Shown here one piece after another: positions 53,456 to 64,000 of a stretch of 64,000 nt of DNA. Position numbers and translations under genes: made by a program. The notes beneath the pieces were generated by a model, which was not told the DNA's origin, searched no databases, and worked only from the letters and a program-made list of their open reading frames with translations. Numbering within the stretch: position 1 is the first letter of the stretch; each line of letters starts with the position of its first letter. The DNA is from Eurosta solidaginis (Eukaryota > Arthropoda > Insecta > Diptera > Tephritidae). The stretch covers positions 119,049,112 to 119,113,111 of the forward strand of contig NC_090320.1 of assembly GCF_040869045.1 (NCBI RefSeq), written 5' to 3'.

Positions 53456-54532
53456 TTAAAGATCTCCGACCCTCTCCTCGCAAGGAGGAAGCAAGACCAA
53501 CTTTGTGATTGGTCTCGTCGTGTGCCCTCTCGCCGTATCAAGCTCGACGACTCGAACTCGATTGTCGGCTCCATAATGGAGTTTGGTTATTCGTCCTAAT
53601 CTCCATTCGTTCGGAGGTAAATTTTCCTCTTTTATGACTACCAGGTCCCCTTGTTTCAGATTGGCTTGTGGGTGTGTCCACTTGGTGCGTTTTTGCAATT
53701 CGGTGAGATATTCGGACTTCCATCGTTTGCAAAACGTTTGATGTAATGCCTTCAGCTTCTCCCAGCGGTTGACAAGTGAGGCACGATTTTCACTGACGTC
53801 AATCTCTGGTGGGGCTAGTAGATGACCGCCAATGAGGAAGTGTCCCGGAGTGAGTGGCTCCAAGCTGGACGGGTCGTTGGAGGAGGGGCTCAGAGGTCTC
53901 GAGTTGAGACAAGACTCAACTCTGCAAAGAAGGGTACTGAACTCCTCCATCGTAAATTTATAGTCCAACGCTATCTTTTTGAAGTGGTTTTTGAAACTTT
54001 TGACTTCCCACAGTCGGCCCATATGGGGGGCGGCTGCAGGTATGAAGTGCCATTGAAGGGTTTGGTGAGAGTACTTCGATAGGGTTTGGTTACGCGCATC
54101 GGCGAGGAAAGCTTTGAGTTCGGATCGAAGTGCTCGAGAGGCACCGACGAAGTTTGTTCCGTTGTCGGAGTATATGTTCTTCGGACATCCTCGCCTGGCG
54201 ACAAACCGATCGAAAGCTGCTAAGAAGGCGGCGGTACTGAGGTCACTCGCGACTTCTAAATGAATCGCCTTGGTGGCGAAGCAGACAAAGAGGCAGACGT
54301 AACCCTTTGATATGCGGCATCCTCTTCCGCTATAAGATTTGATGTCAAATGGTCCGGCAAAATCTACCCCCGTATTGGTGAAAGCCCGGGAAAACGTGGT
54401 TCGCTCTGGAGGTAGATCTCCCATCAGTTGGGTTTGGGTCCGTTTGCGGAATATGGTGCAGGTTTTGCAATTATGTATGACCGATCGGATCATATTTTTT
54501 ACCCTAGGAATCCAATATTCTGTGCGAAACAT
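53456..54532 (-). pseudogene. BEL/Pao integrase
   Basis: A 358-codon frame carries the zinc-domain end (RSVIHNCKTCTIFRKR), the DDE core (FTNTGVDFAGPFDIKS; NIYSDNGTNFVGASRAL; GRLWEVKSFKNHFKK), BEL-specific LIGGHLLAPPEIDV, and a C-terminal chromatin-facing module (LKQGDLVVIKEENLPPNEWR, RPITKLVLLPP). The three acidic catalytic residues are present, although the third lies in a shortened LWEVKS where relatives have two more residues. It is out of frame with the RNase H segment above (shift within 54499-54532). It inserts element cDNA into the genome. Confidence 0.85.
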
Positions 54533-55420
54533 AAGTTGGTTCTCACCATGCAGGGTATCTTTGTGGATGAACTGGACAAGAAGTCGTGTGAGCCGGCAGT
54601 CATAAGGCAGAATGATCGGGTGCCGTTCACTGTAGGGAAGATCCTTGGCCCCTGAAAGACGATTCCCTTTTCATCGACAAGCGGAGTAAGAGGCAGGATT
54701 TCACTCTTTGAACCGATGAGTTTCCCGGATTTCAAACTCGAAAGTTCCTCCGAATAATGCTTCCGTCGGTAGAGAGCTATTAAACGACTTGTCGTGGCCT
54801 GAATTTCATTGGGTGAAATGAAGTACGATTCCGCTTTAAAGGAAGATTTTGTTTTCGTATTGGTTCTTTGCGAAAACCTTATTATATATGATATGACCCG
54901 CAAGGCTCTTGAAAGTTCTGAAAACCTTTCTAGGATATCCTCATTTCCACTTATTTTTGATGTGGTAAAGGCTTTTATGCGCTTTTGCTCAATATCTGTC
55001 TGATACTCCTTTCCTTGATTTGGCCACTTTGAATTGTCTTCTTGTAACCAAGAAGGTCCCTGCCACCACAAGGAGCTTGCGACTAGGTCTTTTGCTGACA
55101 TCCCTCTGCTGGCCAAATCTGCTGGGTTGGATGCAGACTCTACGTGGTTCCAGGCACTGTTCCCTACCTTTTCTACGATTTTGGTTACTCGATGAGCAAC
55201 AAATGTTGACCAAGAGCAGGGAGGTTTTTTAATCCACGCTAAAACGATCGTTGAGTCAGTCCATAGATGTATATGGAATTTTCCCAAGTTCAGGTTATCG
55301 CGCACTGATTCTAAAGTTTCGGCTAACAAGACTGCCCCACACAGTTCTAATCTGGGTAGCGAAATTGTTTTTACGGGAGCTACTCTTGTTTTCGCTATTA
55401 GTAGGCTGATGGTGTATTAT
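54499..55420 (-). pseudogene. BEL/Pao RNase H, fused to protease by loss of RT
   Basis: Begins just after a junction at about 55405 with LLIAKTRVAPVKTISLPRLE, then LLAETLESVRDNL, HIHLWTDSTIVLAWIKKPP (catalytic Asp), WNHVESASNPADLASRG and SSLWWQGPSWL, typical BEL RNase H, and a helical linker to integrase. In complete BEL elements a long RT domain lies between protease and this point. Here protease ends at 55430 and RNase H starts within about 25 bp, in another frame. RT has therefore been deleted. Confidence 0.85.
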
Positions 55421-55631
55421 TAATGCCTGAAACTTGGACGTGCAATCGTTTCGATGGCAGATGTATTCTGTTTTTGAGTCTTTCTGTTATAAACGAACAT
55501 TCAGACCCAGAGTCTATAAGTGCTCTCGCGGAGAAATCCACTCCATTATAGTTTATTTTCACTCGTGCTGTGCCTAGTAATACCCCGTGCTGTGCCTCTC
55601 TGAGCTTCGGTGGTCCGGGTGCAGACTTCAA
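55398..55631 (-). pseudogene. BEL/Pao protease fragment
   Basis: Encodes VLLGTARVKINYNGVDFSAR, ALIDSGSECSFITERLKN and HVQVSGINNTPSAY. The D-S-G active-site triad is intact, unlike the DPCS region at 48 kb. The N-terminal side is cut by the inverted captured segment at 55675. The C-terminal side ends at the RT-deletion junction. It would process Gag-Pol. Confidence 0.8.
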
Positions 55632-55674
55632 ATATGTAGTCGATTAGCGTCGAAGTGGTTCGATTCTACCTTTT

Positions 55675-56069
55675 CCCTTCGAAATGTCAGATTTTTATAA
55701 ATATTCAACTAAATTTCAACAGAAAGACACGGCAGCTGCTGCGAATGCGGAACACTAACACGTAGGAATTAGTCACACCCCAGAGCGATAACAAACCTTT
55801 GAATAACGAAGCTACAGCAGTACGCTATGCTGGATGGCCAAGCTTAAATTAAGAAGAAGTACGAGCAATACCTGTGAATACTCTGTCATTCCAACCGAAC
55901 TCATCTAAACTGTTCTTAAATTGCAGTTAAAGTTTGAACCGCAGCTACCAAAGCAACATTATACAAACAAACATCACATATCTAAGGACTTCACCTTCCC
56001 ACACCTTTTCGTAGTAAGCAATTTAGTACATTAATTTTAATTTTTAGCTGTGAAAGTTTTGTAACAGAC
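55675..56069 (+). repeat. Right arm of the 395-bp inverted duplication (captured gene 3' end, antisense to the element)
   Basis: On the plus strand it reads EMSDFYKYSTKFQQKDTAAA to a TAA at 55756-55758, then the same 3' UTR as 50495-50806. It lies only 21 bp from the 5' LTR, where gag should start, so it replaced gag. A minus-strand transcript of the element would contain it as antisense. Confidence 0.93.
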
Positions 56070-56090
56070 CCTCAGAGCCCTAGTGCCCAA

Positions 56091-56556
56091 TGATTACGTG
56101 TAGTTCGGGACGATGAGGACTCGTTCGCACGTAACACCAAAAAGAAAGATAACAAGGAACTAGTTAGTGTCTTAAGAAAAAAACAACACTTTCACTAATC
56201 TTATTAATAACAAACTTCCTTTATTCAATAATTCAAAAGTTAGTGGAAAATTTAAATTTGAAAGTATTTGCTGAATCACAGTAGCTTAACTTTATCGAAT
56301 TTTACACTTGAAAAAAAAGGAATTCTTACCTTCGGTTTGGTTGCTGGAGCTCACTTGCAGACGTTCAGAAAGAAAGTGAAAGTGAAAAAAAAGAAACAGT
56401 TCATGGCACCCGCCGATTACTAACTTTCGTTGAGTTTTCCCCTACTCAATTATTTCTCGGCTCTGCAAGGACAGTTACCGGTAATAGTTAAGTATACGGG
56501 CCGCATTAGGGTGAACTAAAGTTATTTTAAAAATATTGAGGCTGGTGGCCTAAACA
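56091..56556 (-). repeat. 5' LTR of the BEL-derived element
   Basis: 466 bp, TGTTTAGGCC...GTAATCA on the element strand. It is followed by TTGGGCACTAGGGCTCTGAG (56090 downward), where the primer binding site belongs; I cannot assign a tRNA. Confidence 0.93.
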
Positions 56557-56964
56557 GCCCTATTTTAAGAGCTAGAGGCTTCAAATTTCTATGAATGCTT
56601 ACGTATATAGCATATATTATTGCCTGAAAAAATCATAAAGATCGGTGGTATATATAGTATATATATGGTGGTATATATAGTATATATATATTGTTTCGCA
56701 ATTTTAGCCCCATTTTAACAGCTAGAAGCTTCAAATTTCACCGAATGCTTACGTATATAGCATATATTGTTGTCTGAAAAAATCATAGAGATCGGTTGTA
56801 TATATAGTATATATCTCATACAACCGATTGTTCAGATAAGAAACTTTTCGCAATTTCTACCCCATTTTAACAGCTATAAGCTTCAAATTTCACCGATTGC
56901 TTACGTATATAGTATATATTGTTGTGTCAAAAAATCATAGATATCGGTGATATATATAATATAT
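56557..56964. repeat. Dispersed repeat X, second block, middle part
   Basis: Begins with the duplicated GCCCT and continues the interrupted module (ATTTTAAGAGCTAGAGGCTT), then about two and a half modules of about 150 bp. It is cut at 56964 by the Gypsy copy C LTR. Confidence 0.85.
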
Positions 56965-57553
56965 TGTAACGAATTTACTTGCAAATCCTCTTATTTGCCC
57001 TTTTGCTAAGTTCGTAACACTTAACTGTTGAATAAATAACTCCAATATTGAATAATGGAAAAATGGCCTTTATTAAAGTACTTCACAATAACACTTATAC
57101 TTTGCAACTAAATGGCTTGCTTAATAACCAAACTGATTAATAGCTCAAATGAAACTCACTTTCAAAATAATACTGCTATTGCTCTCTAGATAGCGTCTTA
57201 ATCGAAAGCTGATTATAGCGCCTCTACCGCTGGTGCTTTTATACTCTGTGATTTCCTCGTGGCATCTTCTAGGCGCTTCCAGAATTTGCTTCGTTGCCGT
57301 CATATAATTATAACTACAGATGCTCGTATACAGCTTCCCATATGCGTGTATTTGTGAGCGACACTTCAACAATTACAATTGCATACTTTTGGGAGCATCT
57401 CTTCTCTGCTGCGTGTACGTACATATATGTAGACATAATGTTTTATTCGTTATGTAGATACATAATGATTGATCTATGGATGTGCATGCAAGGCGCTCCT
57501 TAGCATCGGCTTAGAGATGGAAGCACCCCTTAGTTTTGCTAATATTCGTAACA
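56965..57553 (-). repeat. 3' LTR of copy C
   Basis: 589 bp; on the element strand it runs TGTTACGAATATTAGC to AAATTCGTTACA. TATAAAAGC at 57235-57243 and AATAAA at 57069-57074 on the minus strand. The purine-rich AGGTGGAGGGCAG (57554-57566) precedes it. Confidence 0.93.
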
Positions 57554-57564
57554 CTGCCCTCCAC

Positions 57565-60500
57565 CTAAGTCTGATCGTCCCGATTAGACAAATCTGCCGA
57601 TATAAACGTTGCCAGCCTTTCCAAATGGACCACTTTCATTTTGGTTCGTGGTTTACCGATGGTTTGTATGCGGTCCACTACATCGTTGATCTGTTTTACA
57701 ACTTTGTATGGGCCTTCCCATTTACACTGCAATTTCGGGGACAAACCTTTTTCACGTTGTGGGTTGTATAACAGCACCAAATCTCCTTCCTGGAAACCTT
57801 CCGAATTAATTGCTTTATCGTATCTGGCTTTCATCTTGTCACTCATAATCTTCGTTCGTTGCCTTATCAGATCATGTATTTCTCTTAGCTCTTCTTCCAA
57901 ATCACTAGTGGCTTTCTTGACATTTCTCTCCGCATTGGCATCTATCCCAAACTTGAAATCAGCTGGCAGTCTAAGGTCATTGCCAAAAATTACTTTTGCT
58001 GGGGTTTGGCCCGTTGACTCATGCACTGCTGATCGGTAAGCCATCAAGAATAATGGTATGCGGGTATCCCACTCTTTATGGTACTTGTTTACTACTTTCC
58101 TTAAGTGCTCCTCCAATGTTCTATTGAATCGTTCTACCATACCATCGGATTGAGGATGCAATGCAGTTGTGTCCGTGTTTTTCGAATGCCCAATGATCCA
58201 ATGATTTACACATTTCCTGGAACACAGCTGATTCGAAATTCCTGCCTTGGTCAGAATGTAACTTCATTGGTACACCATACCTTGCAACCCAATTGCTTAT
58301 AAACACTTCTGCTACTGTTTCCGCTTCTTGATTTGGGATTGGGTATACCTCTGGCCATTTGCTGAAATAATCCATAACTACCAGTACATATTTGTTTCCG
58401 CCGTTGCTAATAGGAAATGGACCGGCGACATCTATTGCGATCCTTTCAAATGGCGCACCTGAGTTATATTGCTTCATCTGGCGTTGACTTCGGGTTCTGG
58501 GCCCTTCGCTCTGCTGCAAACCTCGCAGTTCGCAATCAACTCAGTGACCGACTGACGGCAACCAACCCAATAAAATCTCCGTTTAATCTTCTCGAACGTC
58601 TTCGTGATTCCAAGATGACCTCCGCTTGGACCATTATGCAGCTCGCTGTGCACGTCAGGAATCCTCTTTCTGGGAACAGCTATCAGTTTCTTCTTGCATT
58701 TACCATCCTCACTCTCCCATATTCGATGAAGGCAACCGGATATCAATTCTAAACTGTTCCACTGTGCCCAATATGACTTCGCAATGGGACTCTCTGCTGA
58801 CATCTCTTCTCTGTTTGGTCTTTCGTTTCGTTCGAGCCCTAGCATAACACGTGACAGATCTGTACCTTCTAGCTGACACTTTTTTAGCTGTTCCTTGTCC
58901 CATTCATCTGTACATGTTATAGTCATTAGCCGGACATCTATAATATCTTCTTTAGCCTCGGCTTTTGAACAGTGCTTGCATTCCAAACTACATGGTCTTC
59001 GTGACTTTGCATCGGCATTTCCATGGTCAATTCGATGCTCAATGGAAAAGTCATAACTTTGTAGTCGCTCGATCCACCGTGCCAATTGTCCTTCCGGATT
59101 ACGGAACTGCAGAAGCCATTTTAAAGCTGCTTTATCTGTCCTGAAACGGAATCGCTGGCCATAGAGGTATTTGTGAAAATGTTTAATGCACTCTACCAAT
59201 GCCAGCAGCTCTATCCGCGTAACGTAGTAGTTCCTCTCTGGTTTTCCAATCGAACGGCTGTAATATGCAACTACATTCTCCTGTCCATCGACCAGTTGTG
59301 ATAAAACGTCTCCTATAGCATATCCGCTCGCATCTGTATCTAGAATAAACGTTGCTCCTGGAATCGGATATGCCAACATTGGGGCAGTGCACAAACGCTC
59401 TTTCAATGTTTGGAAAGCTACTTCTTGCTCCATCTTCCATTCAAAAGCTTTATTTTTTCTTATTAGCTCGTGGAGACTATGGGCTACGCTGACAAAATTT
59501 GGTACAAATCGGCGGTAATATGTGCACAGCCCAAGGAAACTTCTCAATTCATGCAGATTCTGTGGTCTTGGCCAATCCTTTACTGCCTCTATCTTTTCAT
59601 TCGCTGTACGGATACCTTCTGTCGTTACCTTGTGACCCAAATAATTTATTTCCTTTTTAAACCACGCACACTTTGTGGGACTTAACTTCAGACCTTCTAA
59701 AAAACTTCATCTAAGTTTTTAAGATGTTCATCAAAGTTCTTGCCCAATACGATGATGTCGTCCAGGTACACCAAGCATGTTTTCCAATGTAGTCCTTTCA
59801 ATACCTGATCCATGAGTCTCTCGAAAGTAGCTGGTGCATTACATAGTCCAAAGGGCATTACTGTAAATTGCCAAAGACCATCTCCGACGCTGAAGGCTGT
59901 TTTCTCTTTGTCTTCCTCCTCCACCTCCACTTGCCAGTAGCCGCTTTCAAGTCCAGTGTGGAAAACCATTTCGTAACAGAGAGCGAGTCCAAAGTATCGT
60001 CAATTCTTGGCAATGGGTAGCTATCCTTTTTCGTAACGTCATTCAACTTCCGGTAGTCCACGCAAAACCTCATTTTTCCATCCTTCTTCTTTACAAGTAC
60101 TACCGGTGAGCTCCATGGACTAGCTGATGGTTCGATGACGCCGCTGTCGCTAATTTCTTGTATGATTTGATTCACAACTTCCCGCTTCGCCAGTGGAACA
60201 CTACGTGGTGCTTGCCGGATCGGCCTCGCATCTCCAGTGTCAATTTGATGTTTCACAACATTGGTGCGGCTTGGTTTGGAACCATCCTAGTCAAATATGT
60301 TTGCGTACTTTAGGAGCAGTTGTTTTGCCTTACTCTGATAGGCTTCCTCTAGCCCCTGTGTCCATGCCGTGATGTCATTTTAAATATCAGTATTACGAGA
60401 TGAAACATGTTCCTGGAGCTGTTCGCAGTTAATAACTACTTCGGCCTCTTGGCATCTTCCCAAAATAGCTTTTTTGGTCAGTTTAAGTAATGACTTGAAC

Positions 60501-61134
60501 TCATTGAGTACTCTTACCGGAATACGTCCATCTTGTTTTGTCATAGCCAGGGTTTTTCCTACAAGTATGTTCAGTGCTGATTTATTTGCTGTTTCGACAA
60601 CCCACAATTTGTTTGTCCCACATTCTCCATCAACCTTTGCCCAGATGACTGCTTCTGATTTTGGTGGTATTTGCTGACTCTCTTCCACCAGCACTCGTTT
60701 ACTGCTGTAGCCTCTCTCGTAGCCGAAATTAAGTGGCACATCCATGTTCTTATATCGCATCGTCTTGCTTTGCATATCGATTTTGATGCCTTGCTTGATT
60801 AAGAAGTCCACTCCAATTATGATTTCATCAACAATACCTGCCACTATAAAATTGTGTAATACCGTGACGTTCCCAATTGCTACTTCACATTCTACTTCTC
60901 CAATTACCTGGGTGTCCTCTCCCGTGGCTGTACGTAATCTTGCTCCAAGCAATGGTCTTATCTTTTTGTTGACTAAATCTGATCGAATGATGGAATGGGA
61001 TGCACCCGTATCTACAGTCAGTAACCGTTCTTTTCCATCCACATGTCCTCCGACAGTAAGATTGCTTGACCTTCTTCCAGTTCAATTGAGGGAGCCAGCT
61101 GTCGCCCCTTGCGGCTGACTCGCTTTAGTTTAAC
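57565..61134 (-). pseudogene. Copy C pol: protease, RT, RNase H, integrase with several frame breaks
   Basis: Protease frame 61042-60380 (LLTVDTGASHSIIRSDLV; IIGVDFLIKQGIKIDM), RT 60256-59697 ([28 protein letters not shown]), a short break near 59690, RT end and RNase H 59640-58474 (FILDTDASGYAIGDVLSQ), integrase 58519-57565 (IAIDVAGPFPISN, KLHSDQGRNFES, DGMVERFNRTL). A 25-nt deletion just before protease puts it out of frame with the -1 gag extension. Other shifts fall near 60270, 59860-59970, 59690, 58474-58519 and 58140. The active-site residues themselves are retained. Confidence 0.87.
61092..61134 (-). promoter_or_regulatory. -1 frameshift signal in copy C
   Basis: On the minus strand, GTTAAAC (61134-61128) in gag phase is followed by TAA and an 8-bp stem GAGTCAGC (61121-61114) with GCTGGCTC (61099-61092). 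The loop is identical to copy B. The distal GCCCC needed for the pseudoknot is lost in the 25-nt deletion. Confidence 0.75.
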
Positions 61135-62536
61135 GATTGAGTAGTCTTGGAGCTTTCTCCATCTCCTTCTGCTCTGCGTTTACGACCACCAACATTGTTG
61201 GAACTGTTAGGATTGGTACTGCAATAACGTGCAATGTGCCCTGGCTTCCCACATTTAAAGCATTTGACGGCACCATCGTTTTTCTGCTGCGTTCCTTTTA
61301 ATGCTTCCAAAATTGTGTCTACCCAGTCTGGCCTTTCCACTTCCACGCGATGAGCTTTGTATGCGGGCTTACTCAAAAGTGACGCTGTTTCTTGAGTCAG
61401 TGCGTGGGATACCGTTTCAGCAAATGTTAGTTCTGGATTCGCATATGTAGCCCGCTTCGCTTCCGCATCTCGTATGCCATTTATGAAGCTCTGGATTTTT
61501 ACCCTTTCAGTGTATTCCACGGGTGCGTCCGCATTTGCAAGATGAACCAATCTTTCAATATCTGAAGCAAAATCCTGCAATGTCTCATTTGCTTTTTGGT
61601 AGCGGTTTTGCAACTCAATTTGGAATATCTGTTTTCTATGCTCGCTTCCATAACGTCGTTCTACAGCAGCCATCAATGCTTCATAACCGTTCCGTTCATA
61701 CTCTGGAATCGTCTGTAAGATTTCCGCTGCAGGCCCCTTTCAATACCACGAACAGTGCAGCAACTTTATCTTCCGCATTCCAGTTGTTCACTGCTGCGGT
61801 CTTCTCAAACTGTAGCTTGAAGACCTGGAAAGGAACAGAACCGTCAAATGATGGTGTTTTTACTTTTGGATTGCTTGCTGAAACAGCTGGGCGGTTTAGT
61901 TGTAACTGATCCATACGACCTTTTAACGCTTCTATTTCGGCATCAATTTTGTCCTCGAGTTGTAAAATTTTTGCATCCTGCTCTTCCAGTTTCACAAAGA
62001 GCTGCGATGATACCTGTTCCGAAATTTGTGCCGACATTTCAGATATACATACGTGCCTCTTGCGCTTCCAGTTGAGATGCCAAATATGTCTTCTGTTCTT
62101 TCAATTGTGATGTTATACGGGTTTCCTGCGATTACAGTTGGGATACCATATACGTCTTCTGTTCTTCTATCTTCGATGTTATTCGTGTCTCTTGGGATTC
62201 CATCTGTGATGACATATACGTTTTCTGTTCTTCCAGTTGTGATGACATGTTGGTGGATATTTGTGATGACATTTCGGACATTTGTGCCGATATTGCAACC
62301 AATATCATGTTCAAGTCTGTGTTCGCCATTGTCTGCGGTGTTTCATTTTTCTCCTCCAATTTTGTTGTCTCATCGCCATCAAGATGAAAGATATACTCGT
62401 CCACATCAATTCCTTTTGCTTCCATTGCCTCTCGTAGCCGTGCTTGAAGTTCAAGTTTAACGCCGCTTGTATTCAATCCACGGCTCTCCAATTCTTTCTT
62501 CAGTTGCTGGATCTTCAATTCACTGAACTTTGCCAT
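61125..62536 (-). pseudogene. Copy C gag with SAP-like domain
   Basis: Starts at ATG 62536 (MAKFSELKIQQLKKELESRG) and has the same order as copy B: SAP-like motif, coiled coil with three EEQKTY-type repeats (copy B has two), capsid-like domain (VPFQVFKLQFEKTAAVNNWN; RYGSEHRKQIFQIELQNR) and CCHC knuckle CFKCGKPGHIARYC. Breaks occur near 62130 (TAA where relatives read Gln), about 62040 and about 61740-61690. It ends at TAA 61125-61127 beside the slippery site. Confidence 0.87.
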
Positions 62537-62570
62537 GTCCTTGTTGTCCTCTGGAATTTATTCAACAATT

Positions 62571-62585
62571 CCTCTTCTGACACCA
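62571..62585 (-). other. Primer binding site of copy C, tRNA-Leu-like
   Basis: TGGTGTCAGAAGAGG on the minus strand, two bases after the LTR, identical to copy B. Confidence 0.7.
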
Positions 62586-62587
62586 AT

Positions 62588-63177
62588 TGTAACGAATTTA
62601 CTTGCAAATCCTCTTATTTTCTCTTTTGCTAAGTTCGCATCACTTAACTGTTGAATAAATAACTCCAATATTGAATAATGGAAAAATGGCCTTTATTAAA
62701 GTACTTCACAATACCACTTATAATTTGCAACTAGATGGCTTGCTTAATAACCAAATTGATTGATAGCTCAAATGAAACTCACTTTCAAAATAATACTGCT
62801 ATTGCTCACTAGATAGCGTCTTAATCGAAAACTGATTATAGCGCCTCTACCGCTGGTGCTTTTATACTCTGTGATTTCCTCGTGGCATCTTCTAGGCGCT
62901 TCCAGAATTTTCTTAGTTGCCGTCATATAATTATAACTACAGATGCACGTATATAGCTTCTCATATGCGTGTATTTGTGAGCGACACCTCAACAATTACA
63001 ATTGCATACTTTTGGGAGCATCTCTTCTCTGCTGCGTGTACGTACATATGTGTAGACATAATGTTTTATTCGTTTATGTAGATACATAATGATTGATATA
63101 TGGATGTGCATGCAAGGCGCTCCTTAGCATCGGCTTAGAGATGGCAGCACCCCTTAGTTTTGCTAATATTCGTAACA
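62588..63177 (-). repeat. 5' LTR of copy C
   Basis: 590 bp, partner of 56965-57553, with scattered substitutions (for example TTTGCCC versus TTTTCTC near its inner end). The same TATAAAAGC and AATAAA signals are present. Confidence 0.93.
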
Positions 63178-64000
63178 ATATATATGATGGCATATATAGT
63201 ATATATATATTTTTTTTGCGATTTCGGCCCGGTGGTATATATATTATATACTTCATATAAACTGTCATTTTTGCCCCTTTTTTACGGTTAGAAACTTAAA
63301 AAGTCATCAAATTTCATCAAATAGTTACGTCTACGTCATATATTTTTGAAATACGTAGTCATAGTTTTTACATGCAGACCACAAAAAACGTGAAGCTTTG
63401 CATCCTCACACAAAGTACCTACCTATTTTTATACCTTTCACGAACATGAAATGGTATATTAATTTCGTCACGAAACCCACAATTGTAAGTCCTTATAGGA
63501 AAATAGATAGACCCACCATTAAGTATACCGAAATAACCAGCTTGAAGAGCTGAGTTGATTTAGCCATGTCCGTCTGTCCGTCCGTCTGTTTGTATGCAAA
63601 CTAGTCCCTCAATTTTTGAGACATCTTGATAAAATTTGGTGAGCGGGTGTATTTGGGTGTCTGATTAGACATTTGTCGGAATCGGCCGGATCGGACCACT
63701 ATAGCATATATCCTCCATACAACCGATTTTTCAGAAAAAGAGGATTTTTGTAATATCTTACTCAATTTAACAGATTGAAGCTTCAAACCTCACCATATAC
63801 TTTCGTATATTGCACATATTGTTGCCTGAAAAAATTGATGAGATCGGTCGTATATATAGTATATATCCCTCACAACCGATTGTTCAGATAAGAAACTTTT
63901 CGCAATTTCTACCCCATTTTAACAGCTATAAGCTTCAAATTTCACCGATTGCTTACGTGTATAGCATATATTGTTGTCTGAAAAAATCATAGGTGGTATA
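63178..64000. repeat. Dispersed repeat X, second block, right part
   Basis: Continues the TA-rich module end, then a tail unit (63260-63430, with GTTTTTACATGCAGACCAC), a new head (from 63430, TATACCTTTCACGAACATGA and CCGTCTGTCCGTCCGTCTGT) and modules running off the window. Tail followed directly by head shows the unit occurs in tandem. Confidence 0.85.

Larger units (their letters stand above)
47253..56556 (-). mobile_element. BEL/Pao-derived LTR element carrying captured sequence
   Basis: Two 466-bp LTRs (47253-47718 and 56091-56556) in direct orientation, and a 5-bp target duplication GCCCT (47248-47252 and 56557-56561), show a single 9,304-bp insertion into repeat X. On the minus strand: 5' LTR, 21-bp gap, a 395-bp antisense segment of a captured gene, protease, RNase H, integrase, spacer, the sense copy of the captured gene, another BEL-like knuckle/protease region, 3' LTR. 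Gag capsid and RT are missing, so it would have depended on a helper to move. Confidence 0.9.
56965..63177 (-). mobile_element. Gypsy copy C (SAP-gag family, different LTR subfamily)
   Basis: A 6.2-kb minus-strand element with LTRs 56965-57553 and 62588-63177, inserted in the TA-rich part of an X module. ATAT borders both sides (56961-56964 and 63178-63181), consistent with a 4-bp target duplication but ambiguous in this context. The internal region is homologous to copies A and B throughout. The LTR shares only the promoter-distal half (CTTTAATAAAGGCC to TTCAACAG) and the first few bases, so it is a distinct subfamily. Gag and pol are interrupted several times. Confidence 0.92.

Noticed and set aside
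53822..54082. Plus-strand frames opposite BEL integrase (also 54339-54655)
   Set aside because: Antisense shadows of a well-supported integrase.
55655..55670. GGTTCGATTC resembling a tRNA B box
   Set aside because: No A box, acceptor pairing or cloverleaf can be drawn around it.

Overview
This window looks like repeat-rich, AT-rich DNA from a dipteran insect genome, most likely a higher fly. A tephritid would fit, but that is inference. Almost every recognisable protein comes from a transposable element: errantivirus-type and 412/mdg1-type Gypsy elements, BEL/Pao, jockey/CR1-like LINEs and hAT. Most copies are broken by frameshifts, nonsense codons or deletions. I see no intact host gene, tRNA, rRNA or CRISPR array.

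Layout. 1-3352: 3' part of a LINE (+), with a family of six related hairpins in its 3' region. It appears to sit inside a 412-like LTR element (-), of which only the 5' LTR, leader, gag and protease remain (3353-6430). 7073-13590: LTR-bounded errantivirus-type Gypsy element (-) without env. 13591-17725: non-coding or unrecognised sequence, including a GC-rich block. 17979-20312: a long transposase-like gene (-) with two in-frame stops. 21101-23440: a decayed LINE (+). 23794-35001: two tandem copies, A and B, of one Gypsy family whose gag starts with a SAP-like domain; they share the LTR at 28645-29350, and copy A carries a 1,962-bp hAT insertion with a clean 8-bp target-site duplication. 35097-35435: short unknown ORF. 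35436-40000: LINE (-) with a PHD-like ORF1. 41638-42457: truncated BEL gag (+). 42458-43699 and 46766-64000: an internally repeated hairpin-bearing dispersed repeat ('X'). The second X block is split by a 9.3-kb BEL-derived element (47253-56556, TSD GCCCT) and by a third copy, C, of the SAP-gag Gypsy family (56965-63177, -).

The most notable signals are four. (1) The BEL-derived element lacks recognisable gag and RT and contains a fragment of an apparently non-TE gene. The last 395 bp of that fragment occur twice, inverted and about 99% identical, so a transcript of the element would carry sense and antisense copies (a potential hairpin RNA). (2) The SAP-gag Gypsy family has a textbook -1 frameshift signal at the gag/pol junction: a GTTAAAC heptamer, a 5-nt spacer, a 9-bp stem-loop and a possible pseudoknot, largely preserved in two copies. 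(3) The first LINE has six hairpins with compensatory base changes and a conserved bulged A. (4) The X repeat has ~150-bp modules and two datable nested insertions.
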